Source: MR-S7 sp000400995 | GTDB lineage: Bacteria; Pseudomonadota; Gammaproteobacteria; Burkholderiales; Burkholderiaceae_C | DNA length: 64,000 nucleotides | NCBI RefSeq assembly: GCF_045291395.1 | Contig: NZ_CP152342.1 | Span: 3,906,001-3,970,000 of the forward strand | Reading direction: 5' to 3' | Part shown: positions 43,731 to 52,271 of the stretch, in pieces | How positions within the stretch are numbered: the first letter of the stretch is position 1 | Layout of the letters: every line of letters starts with the position of its first letter | Position numbers and translations under genes: made by a program | Notes under the pieces: generated by a model | Databases searched by the model: none | The model's input: the letters and a program-made list of their open reading frames with translations, nothing else | What the model was told of the DNA's origin: nothing

Positions 43731-45969
43731 CACTCCCAGGGAGTTCTTTCACCTCGATCACTTCCGGCGGCAGGCCTTGGAGCGCCCGCTCGTGCATCAC
43801 CGTGTAGGCGGCTTCGACATGGCGTGCGAGCAGCGCGGCGTCGAACAGCGGCGAGCCCGGCAGGTTGGCGCGCAGCTTGTCCCGCAACGCCTGCAACTGC
43901 GCGCTATCGCGCGCCAGCGCGATGGCCCGGGCTTCAAAGTCGGCCTGCGTGTGGGTCACGAGCTCGGGCAGGCCCACTGCGTGCAGCAGGCTCGCGGCCA
44001 CGCGGCTGGCGAAGGACTGGCCCATGCAGGTCAGCACCGGCAGACCGGCCCAAAGCGCATCGCTGGCCGTGGTGTGGGCGTTGTAGGGCAGCGTGTCCAG
44101 GAACAGGCCGGCCAGGCGGTGGCGCGCAAGGTGCTCACTCAGCTCCATGCGTGGGGCGAACACCAGCCGCTCGGGCGCAATGCCGCGCGCCTGAGCCTCG
44201 CGCCGCAGGTTGGCGGCGGCGGCCGAGTTGTCCTCCAGCAGCCAGAGCACGCTGCCCGACACCGCGTGCAGGATGCGCATCCAGCCATCGAACGTGGGCG
44301 GCAGAATCTTGTAGTTATTGTTGAAGCAGCAGAAGACGAACCCGCTGGCGGGCAGGCTGGCCTCCTCGCGGGTGAAGACGCGATCGGAGACGCGGCGCTG
44401 GCCGTCATTGACTTGGTAGCTATGGGGCAGGTAGACGGCCTTCTCTGTGAACCAGGGCTGCCCCTCGGACGGCAGCACCACCTTGTCGGCGATGACATAG
44501 TCCATGTAGTGGGCGCCCGTCGTGCCGGGGTAACCTAGCCAGCTCACCTGCACGGGCGCGCAGCGGCTGGAGAAGATCTCCATGCGCATATCCTGGGTGT
44601 AGCCCTTGAGGTCGACGGCGATGTCGATGCCCAGCTCGCGCGACAGGCGCGCGATTTCCTCGCCTGTGCGCTCGCGCACGTCCAGGAAGTGATCGAACCC
44701 GGCCTGCAGGCGTTGGCGCATCGCGTCCTGCGCATCCGGCCCGAACGAGAAGGCGAACCACTCGAAGCGCTCGCGGTCGTGCCGCTCGAACAGCTCCGCC
44801 ATGAGGTAGGCCGTGGCGTGGGTATGGAAGTCCGCCGAGTAATAGCCCACGCGGATCTTCCCGCCCGGCGTGCGTGCGCGAAACGGCCCGAGGGAAGGGC
44901 TGTGCTCCTCCTCTGCCTCCACGAGATTGCGCGCGGCCTCCAGTTGAAGGTGAGGCGAGTCTGTCACCCCCAGCACGATGAACGGCACCACCGCCGGGCG
45001 CCGACTCGCAATGGCCTCCTCCATCTGCGCCATGCGCGCGTCGAGGCCCTGCCAGTCGCAGACGGCCGTATGGGCGGCGATGACGTCGCCCAGCAGCAAG
45101 GGCAGATCCGGCTTCAGTTGATAGGCCAGCCGCGTCTGCTGCAGCGCCGCCTCGCGCTGCTTCTGGTCTCTGAGCAGGGTACCCATGAGTTGCCGCGTCT
45201 CTGCCCGGTCGGGCTGCAGACGGATGGCCTCACCCAGGTCGGCGAAGGCCTGCGCGTAGTTCTTCAACTGCAAGTGGACATTGCCCCGGTTGCCGAGGGT
45301 CTCGGCGCTCTGCGGCTCCAGCGCCAGCGCCTGGTCGCAGGCGGCAACGGCCTCGCGCAGCCGATGGGTCCGCAGCAGCGCGACCCCTCGGTTGCCGTGC
45401 GCCCGCGCCACCTGGGGCGCGTGGACGATCACCGCGTCCATGCAGGCCAGCGCCTCGTCGTAGTGCTTGAGGGCCAAGTGGCCGCAGCCGAGATTGAAGC
45501 GCGCCTGCACGTGGCCGGGCTCGATCTCCAGCACGGCGCGGTAGCTGTCCATCGCCTCCCGCACCCGGCCCAGCGCTTCCAGCACGGCGCCCCGGTTGTA
45601 GTGGGCCAGCGCCAGCCGGGGAGACAGGGCGATCGCCTGCTCGAAAGAGGCCAGCGCTTCTTCGTTGCGCTGCAGGCGCAGCAGCGCGTTGCCGCGGTTG
45701 AAATGCGGGTCCAGGTAGTCCGGTTGCAGTGCGATGGCCCGGTCGTAAGCGCGCACCGCGTCGGCCGCGCGGCCGGCCTGCATCCACTGGTTGCCCTGGG
45801 TGTTGCAGCCCTGCGCATCGCCGGGCAGCGGGGCCGGCTCCGGGGTGGCAGGCATGCGCAGCGCATATTGCAAGCCGGTGATGGCGCCGGGGCGGGCAGG
45901 CGGCAAGGCCACGCCGCCGAAGTTCTGGCTGAAATGGGGTTTCTTAGTGTCTGTCACGGTGATTGCCAT
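43723..45969 (-). CDS. OGT-like TPR glycosyltransferase (GT41 type), intact
   Basis: Cytoplasmic protein of 748 aa. About eight to nine tetratricopeptide repeats (residues 55-330, with typical YNRGAVLEALGRVREAM units) precede the SPINDLY/OGT-type catalytic domain: GKIRVGYYSADFHTHAT, APVQVSWLGYPGTTGAHYMDY, DGWMRILHAVSGSVLWLLED, DTLPYNAHTTASDALWAGLPVL. It should glycosylate proteins using a nucleotide sugar. Long stretches match the gene at 31716 almost exactly, while the TPR region is longer and different. No accessory sugar genes flank it. The stop codon lies within repeat copy 6, and repeat copy 7 is upstream. Confidence 0.87.
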   Translation of the reverse strand: MAITVTDTKKPHFSQNFGGVALPPARPGAITGLQYALRMPATPEPAPLPGDAQGCNTQGNQWMQAGRAADAVRAYDRAIALQPDYLDPHFNRGNALLRLQRNEEALASFEQAIALSPRLALAHYNRGAVLEALGRVREAMDSYRAVLEIEPGHVQARFNLGCGHLALKHYDEALACMDAVIVHAPQVARAHGNRGVALLRTHRLREAVAACDQALALEPQSAETLGNRGNVHLQLKNYAQAFADLGEAIRLQPDRAETRQLMGTLLRDQKQREAALQQTRLAYQLKPDLPLLLGDVIAAHTAVCDWQGLDARMAQMEEAIASRRPAVVPFIVLGVTDSPHLQLEAARNLVEAEEEHSPSLGPFRARTPGGKIRVGYYSADFHTHATAYLMAELFERHDRERFEWFAFSFGPDAQDAMRQRLQAGFDHFLDVRERTGEEIARLSRELGIDIAVDLKGYTQDMRMEIFSSRCAPVQVSWLGYPGTTGAHYMDYVIADKVVLPSEGQPWFTEKAVYLPHSYQVNDGQRRVSDRVFTREEASLPASGFVFCCFNNNYKILPPTFDGWMRILHAVSGSVLWLLEDNSAAAANLRREAQARGIAPERLVFAPRMELSEHLARHRLAGLFLDTLPYNAHTTASDALWAGLPVLTCMGQSFASRVAASLLHAVGLPELVTHTQADFEARAIALARDSAQLQALRDKLRANLPGSPLFDAALLARHVEAAYTVMHERALQGLPPEVIEVKELPGSAS

Positions 45970-46042
45970 GCGCGCGAAAGGTACGCGGGTGGTGCGCGGG
46001 TCGCGAAACGAGGCAGTCTAGCCGAACCCTGGCGCAAGCAAT

Positions 46043-46104
46043 ACTTCAAGCCAAATCGGGCTCCAGCGCCTGATGGACAAGCGCAAGCAGCTATCTTCTT
46101 GGGA
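46043..46104 (-). repeat. Dispersed palindromic repeat, copy 7
   Basis: CTTCAAGCCAAATCGGGCTCCAGCGCCT...GACAAGCGCAAGCAGCTATCTTCTT, reverse orientation. It occupies much of the 138-bp gap between the hemerythrin and second OGT-like genes. Confidence 0.75.
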
Positions 46105-46107
46105 GCA

Positions 46108-46659
46108 TCAGCGCGCCACGCCGCGCCGCGCGGCCATTTCCCGGCCCATGGACTGCTGCGCCTGCGCGTCGAGCACGGCGCGCGCGGCGGGGTAGAGGCT
46201 GTCGTCCTCGTGGCGCAGGTGGTCGGCGTAGCACCCGGCGAAGCGCTCCAGCGCGGCCTCGTGTTCGGGCGTGAAGGATTGCAATGCACCCTGCGCGAGC
46301 TGCTCCAGGGGCTGGCGCGCCTCGGCCCAGCAGGCGGCCATGCGCACGTGGTCGCGCTGCATCTGGTGCACGAGGTCGGCCACGTGCCCTTCGGCATGGG
46401 CGGCCAGCAGCGCGGGGAAGACGTGCAGTTCCTCGTCCTCGTGGTGCAGCGGCGCCGCGATGTCGAAGTAGCGCAGCACGTCGCGCGCGGCCTGGCGTGC
46501 GGAGCCATCGCAGCCCTTGTCCTGCAGGTAGGCGCGCAGGCGCTGCAGCAGATCGAGCGAGCGGCGCACGCGGTCGTGGCAGGCGTCCAGCATCTCGAAG
46601 GGCTGGTCGAACCCTGCGCCCGGCGTGTGCAGGCCGGGCAGGGACACGCGCGAGGTCAT
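46108..46659 (-). CDS. Hemerythrin HHE-domain protein
   Basis: Cytoplasmic protein of 183 aa with the di-iron hemerythrin fold: HDRVRRSLDLLQRL, HHEDEELHVFPALL, HQMQRDHVRM and HLRHEDDSLYP supply the His and Glu/Asp ligands in the expected order. Such proteins bind oxygen or nitric oxide or protect Fe-S clusters. It is the last gene of the nar gene block and overlaps the unknown gene upstream by 4 bases (ATGA), so a role in handling NO from nitrate reduction is plausible (inference). Confidence 0.85.
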   Translation of the reverse strand: MTSRVSLPGLHTPGAGFDQPFEMLDACHDRVRRSLDLLQRLRAYLQDKGCDGSARQAARDVLRYFDIAAPLHHEDEELHVFPALLAAHAEGHVADLVHQMQRDHVRMAACWAEARQPLEQLAQGALQSFTPEHEAALERFAGCYADHLRHEDDSLYPAARAVLDAQAQQSMGREMAARRGVAR

Positions 46660-47093
46660 GCGGCCATCCTCCGGTCGCCCAGCCGCACGGGCATGCCCTC
46701 GCGGTTGAAGGGCAGGTAGGCGCCCAGCGCGCCGGTCTTCACCGCCTCCACCATGCGGCGCAGCAGCCGCTCGGCGTCCTCGTCGGACGGCGCGCGCGCG
46801 GGCGTGCCGGTGAGCGCGGCGGTGAACACCAGGCTCCAGGGCTGGCCGGGCTGCTCGAACTGCTGCGATTCGCGCAGCAGCGCGTCGAACGATGCCACCT
46901 CGCTGGGCAGCTTGTCCACGCACATCAGCGGCACCAACGCCCCGCCCTCGCCCTGCATGAAATGCGCGCGCTGCGCGGGCGTGGCGCCCGCGGGCAGCTC
47001 CGTGCCCACGAAGACGAACAGCAGGCGCTGGCGCTCGCGCCGCATGCGGGCGATGCGCAGCAGGTCGTCGAAGTTGTTGATTTCCCTCTTCAT
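46656..47093 (-). CDS. Protein of unknown function in the nar gene block, 145 aa
   Basis: Small protein without membrane segments. Recognisable only by context: similar proteins of about 145 aa occur in nar loci of Betaproteobacteria, sometimes labelled ribonucleotide reductase subunit without support. Visible features are RQRLLFVFVGTELP, GALVPLMCVDKLPSEV and WSLVFTAALTG, which suggest an alpha/beta sandwich of SseB-like type. AAGGAGACC precedes the start. It overlaps the hemerythrin gene and follows the nitroreductase gene, so it is part of the same transcript. Confidence 0.72.
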   Translation of the reverse strand: MKREINNFDDLLRIARMRRERQRLLFVFVGTELPAGATPAQRAHFMQGEGGALVPLMCVDKLPSEVASFDALLRESQQFEQPGQPWSLVFTAALTGTPARAPSDEDAERLLRRMVEAVKTGALGAYLPFNREGMPVRLGDRRMAA

Positions 47094-47106
47094 GGCGGTC
47101 TCCTTG

Positions 47107-47727
47107 TCAATCAGTCCAGGGCTGCACGCCCTGCCCCGGCACCAGGATGCCGGTGTATTGCGCGGGGCGCGGACGCCCGCGCGCGGGTTTGCGCGACAGC
47201 ACCGTGCCCACGCTCACGAAGCACAGCGCACGCTCGTCGGCCGCCAGGCCGAACAACGTGCGCAGCGCGTGCGACTGCAGCGCCTTGCCGCTGGTGAGTG
47301 CCGAGCCGAAGCCCTGCGCGGTGGCCGCGAGCAGCAGGTTCTGCAGCGCACAGCCGGCGGAGGCGGTGCGCTCGCGGGCGTCGATCTCCGCCGGATCGCC
47401 CCCTTCGCGCACCACTGCCAGCAGCAGCACGGGCGCGCGCGCGGCCTTCTCGCGCGCCTGGGCCTGCTGCTCGGGCGTGGCCTGCGCGTCGCGCTCCAGC
47501 AGCGCCCGTGCGAATGCCTCGCCCAGCGCGGCGCGCGCCTTCTGCGGCACCAGCACGAAGCGCCAGGGCAGCAGGCGGCCATGGTCCGGCGCGTGGCCCG
47601 CCGCGGCCAGCAGGGCCTGCAGTTGCGCGGCGTCGGGCCCCGGCGCGCCGAGGCGCTTGGGCAGCACGGTCTCGCGCGCCTGCAGCAGCGCGGCCAATGC
47701 AACGGGGGAAGGCAGGGGTCCGGTCAT
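47107..47727 (-). CDS. Nitroreductase family protein
   Basis: FMN-dependent oxidoreductase of 206 aa. The FMN-binding pattern RRxxLPKRL-like RETVLPKRLGAPGP near the start, PDHGRLLPWRFVLVP, and the late GFGSALTSGKAL/CFVSVGTV blocks place it in the short nitroreductase group (YdjA type). It would use NAD(P)H to reduce nitro or quinone compounds. It sits in the tail of the nar gene block between the carbonic anhydrase and unknown genes, with 1-13 bp spacings. Confidence 0.85.
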   Translation of the reverse strand: MTGPLPSPVALAALLQARETVLPKRLGAPGPDAAQLQALLAAAGHAPDHGRLLPWRFVLVPQKARAALGEAFARALLERDAQATPEQQAQAREKAARAPVLLLAVVREGGDPAEIDARERTASAGCALQNLLLAATAQGFGSALTSGKALQSHALRTLFGLAADERALCFVSVGTVLSRKPARGRPRPAQYTGILVPGQGVQPWTD

Positions 47728-47728
47728 G

Positions 47729-48406
47729 TCAATCGATCAATACTTGCCCGTCATGCTCCACGTAGGGCGGATAGGGGCCGGTGCCGCTGCTGCTCGCCTG
47801 CGAGGCCGCGACGAAGCCGCCGCTCTGCACGTCGAACACATGCACCTCCCCGTCCTCGATCACGTAATGCCAGCCGTGCAGCGTGATGAGGCCCTCTTCC
47901 ACCTTGCGGCGCACCATGGGGTAGTTCATCAGTCGTTCGAGCTGCAGCACCACGGCGCGCTGCTCGGTGCGGCGCAGCGCCTCGGGGCCGGGCTGCACCG
48001 GCAGCACCGCCTCGCGGCCCAGGTCCAGCCAGCGCTGGAGGTTCTGCGCCTCGGGCGAGACCTCACCATACAGCGCCTTGATGGCCCCACAGTGGCTGTG
48101 GCCACAGACCACGATGCGGCGCACGTGCAGGCTCAGCACGGCGAACTCGATGGCCGCCGCGGTGCCGTGGTGGCCGTAGGAGCCGTCGTAGGGCGGCACG
48201 AAGGCGCCCACGTTGCGCACAAGGAACAGCTCGCCCGGCTCCGCGCCCGTGAGCAGGTAGGGCACCAGGCGCGAGTCGGAGCAGCCGATGAACAGCGTGG
48301 TGGGGTGCTGTCCCTCGTCCACCAACGCCTGGAACTGCGCACGGTACTGGGGGAAGGCGTCCTGCTGGAAGCGGCGCAGCCGCTGCAGCAGCTCGTCGTC
48401 GGGCAT
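47729..48406 (-). CDS. Beta-class carbonic anhydrase
   Basis: Zinc enzyme of 225 aa interconverting carbon dioxide and bicarbonate. The ligands are in CSDSRLVP (Cys42, Asp44, Arg46) and HSHCGAIK (His103, Cys106), and NVGAFVPPYDG is the conserved segment between them. Length and motifs fit the plant-type beta class. It follows the peptidylprolyl isomerase gene by 9 bp and precedes the nitroreductase gene by 1 bp, so it is co-transcribed with the nar genes; the bicarbonate link to nitrate respiration is not obvious. Confidence 0.92.
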   Translation of the reverse strand: MPDDELLQRLRRFQQDAFPQYRAQFQALVDEGQHPTTLFIGCSDSRLVPYLLTGAEPGELFLVRNVGAFVPPYDGSYGHHGTAAAIEFAVLSLHVRRIVVCGHSHCGAIKALYGEVSPEAQNLQRWLDLGREAVLPVQPGPEALRRTEQRAVVLQLERLMNYPMVRRKVEEGLITLHGWHYVIEDGEVHVFDVQSGGFVAASQASSSGTGPYPPYVEHDGQVLID

Positions 48407-48415
48407 GCACGCCCC

Positions 48416-49224
48416 CTACTGGACCAGCGGCGTCTCGGCCGCATCGAGCTGCACACCGTGGAGTTCGGCCGCGCCCGCAAGTACCTGTAGGTATTGGCGC
48501 AGCGCGTTCACCCAGGCCTGCTGGCGCAGCACCAGGGCCACGCTGGCATGCACTTCCTCGAAGGCGGCAGGGCGGCCGGCCTCGCGCGCGCAGACCTCGA
48601 CCACGTGCAGGCCGAAGCGGCTGTGCACGAGGCGCGCGAGCACACCGACCTCCTGCGCGCCGAAGACCTCGCGCGCGAATTCGGGTGCACAGTCGGCGCG
48701 CATGAGCCAGCCGAGTTCGCCGCCCTGGGCGGCGCTGGGGCAGTTGGACCACTGGCGCGCCGCCTCGGCGAAGCGCACGCCGCCGTCGTCGGCGCAGCGC
48801 AGCTCGATCAGCAGCGCCTCGGCGCGCTGGCGCAGGCGCTGCACGTCCACGCCGGGCGTGACGGCGAACAGCACATGGCGCAGCCGCGCGCGCTCCCCTG
48901 GCCGTGCAGCGCGGGGTGGGCGGCGTGGTAGCGGCGGCAGGCCTCTTCCGACGGCTCGGGCACCTGCAGCGCCCGGTCGAGCAGGCACTCGATGGCCTGC
49001 GCCGCCTCGGCGCTGGTGGCGCCGTCCAGGCCCGGCGCATCGCCTGCGGCCAGCAGTCCCTCGCTCTGGGCCTGCTGGCGCAGCAGCTCGGTGCAGGCGC
49101 GCTGGCGCAGGGCCTCGGGCGGCAGGTGCTCGCCCTGCGCATGCAGCGGCACGCCGTTCACGCTGGCGGCCGGCGCGCTGCCGGCGCAGCCGCAGGCGCC
49201 CGATCCGCAAGAGGTGGTTTCCAT
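48416..49224 (-). pseudogene. PpiC-type peptidylprolyl isomerase (NifM-like), frameshifted
   Basis: Parvulin-type foldase placed directly after narI. The N-terminus METTSCGSGACGCAG has a Cys-rich start. After ...HPALHGQG the frame breaks, and the rest (RARLRHVLFAVTPGVDVQRL, then GGELGWLMRADCAPEFAREVFG and HSRFGLHVVEVCAREAGRP, the parvulin core) continues in another frame. One added base in the CCCC run at 48895-48898 gives 269 codons. Start 49224 is chosen for GGAG six bases upstream. Such a gene is common in betaproteobacterial nar operons and is thought to help NarGHI assembly or folding. Confidence 0.78.
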
Positions 49225-49237
49225 GGCGTTCTCCATT

Positions 49238-49296
49238 CCTTCTAAGCCAAATTACGCTCAAACCCTTATGGGACAAGCGCTGGCAGCTATCAAATC
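49238..49296 (-). repeat. Dispersed palindromic repeat, copy 8
   Basis: CTAAGCCAAATTACGCTCAAACCC...GGACAAGCGCTGGCAGCTATCAAAT, reverse orientation. It fills the whole gap between the narI stop codon (49295) and the isomerase gene start. Confidence 0.78.
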
Positions 49297-50026
49297 AGAT
49301 GCGCTGGTTGCTGGGCTGGTTCTGGCCGGGCGGCAGGTTGAGGCGCCGCGCACGCACGAGCTGGTAAGGCCGCGCGATGTAGGCCAGCGTGCCGAAGCCG
49401 CTCCACACGTGCACGAGGCGCGTGAACGGGAAGATGAGGAACACCGTCATGCCCAGGAACATGTGGGCCTTGAACACCCAGCCCGCGCCGGCGAGCATCT
49501 CCACCGCGCCGGTGCGGAAAGTGACGATGCGCTGTGCCCATTCAGCCAGGCGCATCATCATGGAGCCGTCCAGGTGCTGCGCCGACAGGGGAATGGTGGC
49601 CAGGCCCAGCGCGAGCTGCACCCACAGGATCCACAGCAGCAGGATGTCGCTGGTCTTGGAGGTGGCGCGGATGCGCGCGTCCGACAGGCGCCGGTGCAGC
49701 AGCAGCGTGACGCCGGCGAAGGCCAGCAGGCCCGCGATGCCGCCGCTCACCATGGCCATGAGCTGCTTGTGGCCCGCGCTCATGAAGTGCTCGTACAGGA
49801 AGTGCGGCGTGAGCATGCCCACGGTGTGGCCGAAGAACAGGAACAGCACGCCGACGTGGAACAGGTTGCTGCCCCAGCGCAGGCTGTCGGTGCGCAGCAG
49901 CTGGGACGAATCGCTCTTCCACGTGTACTGATCGCGGTCGAAGCGCGCCCAGCTGCCGATGAAGAACACGGCCAGGCAGATGTAGGGGTAGATGCCGAAC
50001 AGCAGGGTGTCGATCCAGGCGGTCAT
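49295..50026 (-). CDS. narI: Respiratory nitrate reductase gamma subunit (cytochrome b)
   Basis: Membrane subunit of the nitrate reductase NarGHI, 243 aa, slightly longer than the usual 225-230. Five membrane segments are visible: YPYICLAVFFIGSWARFDRDQYTW, then NLFHVGVLFLFFGHTVGM with heme-ligating His, HKQLMAMVSGGIAGLL, WVQLALGLATIPL and AHMFLGMTVFLIFPFTRLVHVWSG with the second pair of His ligands. It takes electrons from quinol and passes them to NarH. The start overlaps the narJ stop (ATGA). Repeat copy 8 touches its stop codon. Confidence 0.94.
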   Translation of the reverse strand: MTAWIDTLLFGIYPYICLAVFFIGSWARFDRDQYTWKSDSSQLLRTDSLRWGSNLFHVGVLFLFFGHTVGMLTPHFLYEHFMSAGHKQLMAMVSGGIAGLLAFAGVTLLLHRRLSDARIRATSKTSDILLLWILWVQLALGLATIPLSAQHLDGSMMMRLAEWAQRIVTFRTGAVEMLAGAGWVFKAHMFLGMTVFLIFPFTRLVHVWSGFGTLAYIARPYQLVRARRLNLPPGQNQPSNQRI

Positions 50027-50718
50027 ACCGATGCTCCTTGGTGGTGGTTGCCCGCATTGCGGACGAAATGCAGGGGCTGCGCCTCGCCGGGGCGGTTCTG
50101 GCCGCGCGTGCTGCAGCCATCGAAGGCGGCGGGCTCGGCCCAGGTGTCGTCCAGGCCCGGCTCGGGCGCGAGGGGCACGGCCTGCGCACGCTGGCCGGCG
50201 GCTTCCAGCACGGCCGCGATCACGCTGGCGTAGGGGTTGCCGCGCTCCAGCAGCGCCGTGAACAGCGCGTTGAGGATGTGGGCCATCTCGCCGAGGAATT
50301 CCTGCGCGATGGCCGGCGGCTGCGTGGAGGCGAACTCCAGCACCACGGCCAGGTGGTCGGGCAGCTCCGGCGCGTCGAAGAACAGGCCGGCGCGCTCGTA
50401 GGTCTGCTGCAGGTCGATGAGCGCCGGGCCGCGGTCGCGCGAGTCGCCGTGCACGTGCTCGAACAGGTGCAGCGAGGTCTGGCGGCCGCGGTCGAAGGTG
50501 TCCACGTAGCGCGCCTCGGCCTCGTAGGGCTCCAGTGCGCAGACCTGGCGGCACAGGGCCTCCAGCTCGCGCACGCGGGCGGCGGGCAGGATCTGCTCCA
50601 GGCGCAGCGCGTCGATCAGGTCGGGCATCTGCGCGCGCAATTCGGCATCGGGGTAGCCCACGAGGCGCGCGAGGGCGCGCAGCGTCAGGCGCAGGGATTC
50701 GGGTGCGTTCTTGAACAT
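50023..50718 (-). CDS. narJ: Nitrate reductase molybdenum cofactor assembly chaperone
   Basis: Cytoplasmic chaperone of 231 aa for maturation of NarG and its anchoring to NarI. The family pattern is visible from LRLTLRALARLVGYPDAELRAQMPDL through YVDTFDRGRQTSLHLFEHVHGDSRDRG, the central signature. AGGAGCGCGCAC precedes the ATG. It lies 11 bp after narH and overlaps narI by 4 bases, the standard narGHJI order. Confidence 0.94.
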   Translation of the reverse strand: MFKNAPESLRLTLRALARLVGYPDAELRAQMPDLIDALRLEQILPAARVRELEALCRQVCALEPYEAEARYVDTFDRGRQTSLHLFEHVHGDSRDRGPALIDLQQTYERAGLFFDAPELPDHLAVVLEFASTQPPAIAQEFLGEMAHILNALFTALLERGNPYASVIAAVLEAAGQRAQAVPLAPEPGLDDTWAEPAAFDGCSTRGQNRPGEAQPLHFVRNAGNHHQGASV

Positions 50719-50729
50719 GTGCGCGCTCC

Positions 50730-52253
50730 TCAGACCACGGCCTTGATGGGGATGGTGCGGGGCTTCTTGCCGCCGAACATGCTCGCGTCGGTGGAGCCGT
50801 CGGAGCAGCCGTTGCCGAACGAGAAGCCGCAGCCGCCGCGCACGTCGAAGGCGTTCTCGGCGTATTCGCGGTGCGAGGAGGGGATCACGAAGCGGTCCTC
50901 GTAGTTGGCGATCGCCATCACGTGGTACATGTCCTCCACCTCGTGCAGCGTCAGGCCCGCCTGCTGCAGCACGGCGAGGTTCTGGCGCTGCTCCACGTGC
51001 TTGTCGCGCTGGTAGGCCCGCATGGCCAGCATGCGCTCCAGCGCGCGCACCACGGGGCCGGTGTCGCCGGCGGTGAGCAGGTTGGCCAGGTACTGCACGG
51101 GGATGCGCAGCTGCGACACGTCCGGGATCTCGCCGTTCACGCCGATGTGCCCCGCGTTGGCAGCGGAGGTGATGGGCGAGAGCGGCGGCACGTACCAGAC
51201 CATGGGCAGCGTGCGGTACTCGGGGTGCAGCGGCAGCGCCACCTTCCACTCCACGGCCATCTTGTAGACGGGGCTGTGGCGGGCGGCCTCCATCCACGCG
51301 TCGGGGATGCCGTCGATGCGCGCCTGGCGGATCACGTCGGGGTCGTTGGGGTCCAGGAAGATGCCGAGCTGCGCCTCGTAGAGGTCGCGGTCGCGCTCCA
51401 CGCTGGCGGCTTCCTCGATGCGGTCGGCGTCGTAGAGCAGCACGCCCAGATACCGGATGCGGCCCACGCAGGTCTCGGAGCACACGGTGGGCTGGCCGGC
51501 CTCGATGCGCGGGTAGCAGAAGATGCACTTCTCGGCCTTGCCGGTCTGCCAGTTGTAGTAGATCTTCTTGTACGGGCAGCCGGAGACGCACATGCGCCAG
51601 CCGCGGCACTTGTCCTGATCGATGAGGACGATGCCGTCCTCCTCGCGCTTGTAGATCGAGCCGCTGGGGCACGAGGCCACGCACGCCGGGTTCAGGCAGT
51701 GCTCGCACAGACGCGGCAGGTACATCATGAAGGTGTTCTCGAACTGGCCGTAGATGTCCTTCTGCACCTCCTCGAAGTTCACGTCGATGCTGCGCTTGGC
51801 GAACTCACCGCCGAGGATTTCCTCCCAGTTCGGGCCCCACTCGATCTTCTCCATGCGCTGGCCCGTGATCAGGCTGCGCGGGCGCGCGGTGGGCGCGGCC
51901 TTGGACTCCGGCGCCGACTGCAGGTGGTCGTAGTCGAAGGTGAAGGGCTCGTAGTAGTCGTCGATCTGCGGCAGGTTCGGGTTGGCGAAGATGCGCATGA
52001 GCAGCTTCCACTTGCCGCCCTGGCGCGGGGCGATGGAGCCGTCGGCCAGGCGCGTCCAGCCGCCGTTCCACTTGTCCTGGTTCTCCCACTCCTTGGGGTA
52101 GCCGATGCCGGGCTTGGTCTCGACGTTGTTGAACCAGGCGTACTCCATGCCGGGGCGGCTGGTCCACACGTTCTTGCAGGTGACCGAGCAGGTGTGGCAG
52201 CCGATGCACTTGTCCAGGTTCAGCACCATGCCGATTTGTGCGCGTATTCTCAT
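50730..52253 (-). CDS. narH: Respiratory nitrate reductase beta subunit
   Basis: Iron-sulfur electron-transfer subunit of 507 aa. Four ferredoxin-type cluster motifs are present: CIGCHTCSVTCKNVW near residue 16, CEHCLNPACVASCPSG, CRGWRMCVSGCPYKK with the Trp that marks the [3Fe-4S] cluster, and CIFCYPRIEAGQPTVCSETC. MRIRAQIGMVLNLDKCIG is the normal start. It lies 18 bp after narG. Intact and full length. Confidence 0.96.
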   Translation of the reverse strand: MRIRAQIGMVLNLDKCIGCHTCSVTCKNVWTSRPGMEYAWFNNVETKPGIGYPKEWENQDKWNGGWTRLADGSIAPRQGGKWKLLMRIFANPNLPQIDDYYEPFTFDYDHLQSAPESKAAPTARPRSLITGQRMEKIEWGPNWEEILGGEFAKRSIDVNFEEVQKDIYGQFENTFMMYLPRLCEHCLNPACVASCPSGSIYKREEDGIVLIDQDKCRGWRMCVSGCPYKKIYYNWQTGKAEKCIFCYPRIEAGQPTVCSETCVGRIRYLGVLLYDADRIEEAASVERDRDLYEAQLGIFLDPNDPDVIRQARIDGIPDAWMEAARHSPVYKMAVEWKVALPLHPEYRTLPMVWYVPPLSPITSAANAGHIGVNGEIPDVSQLRIPVQYLANLLTAGDTGPVVRALERMLAMRAYQRDKHVEQRQNLAVLQQAGLTLHEVEDMYHVMAIANYEDRFVIPSSHREYAENAFDVRGGCGFSFGNGCSDGSTDASMFGGKKPRTIPIKAVV

Positions 52254-52271
52254 CGTGGTTCTCCTTCTTCT

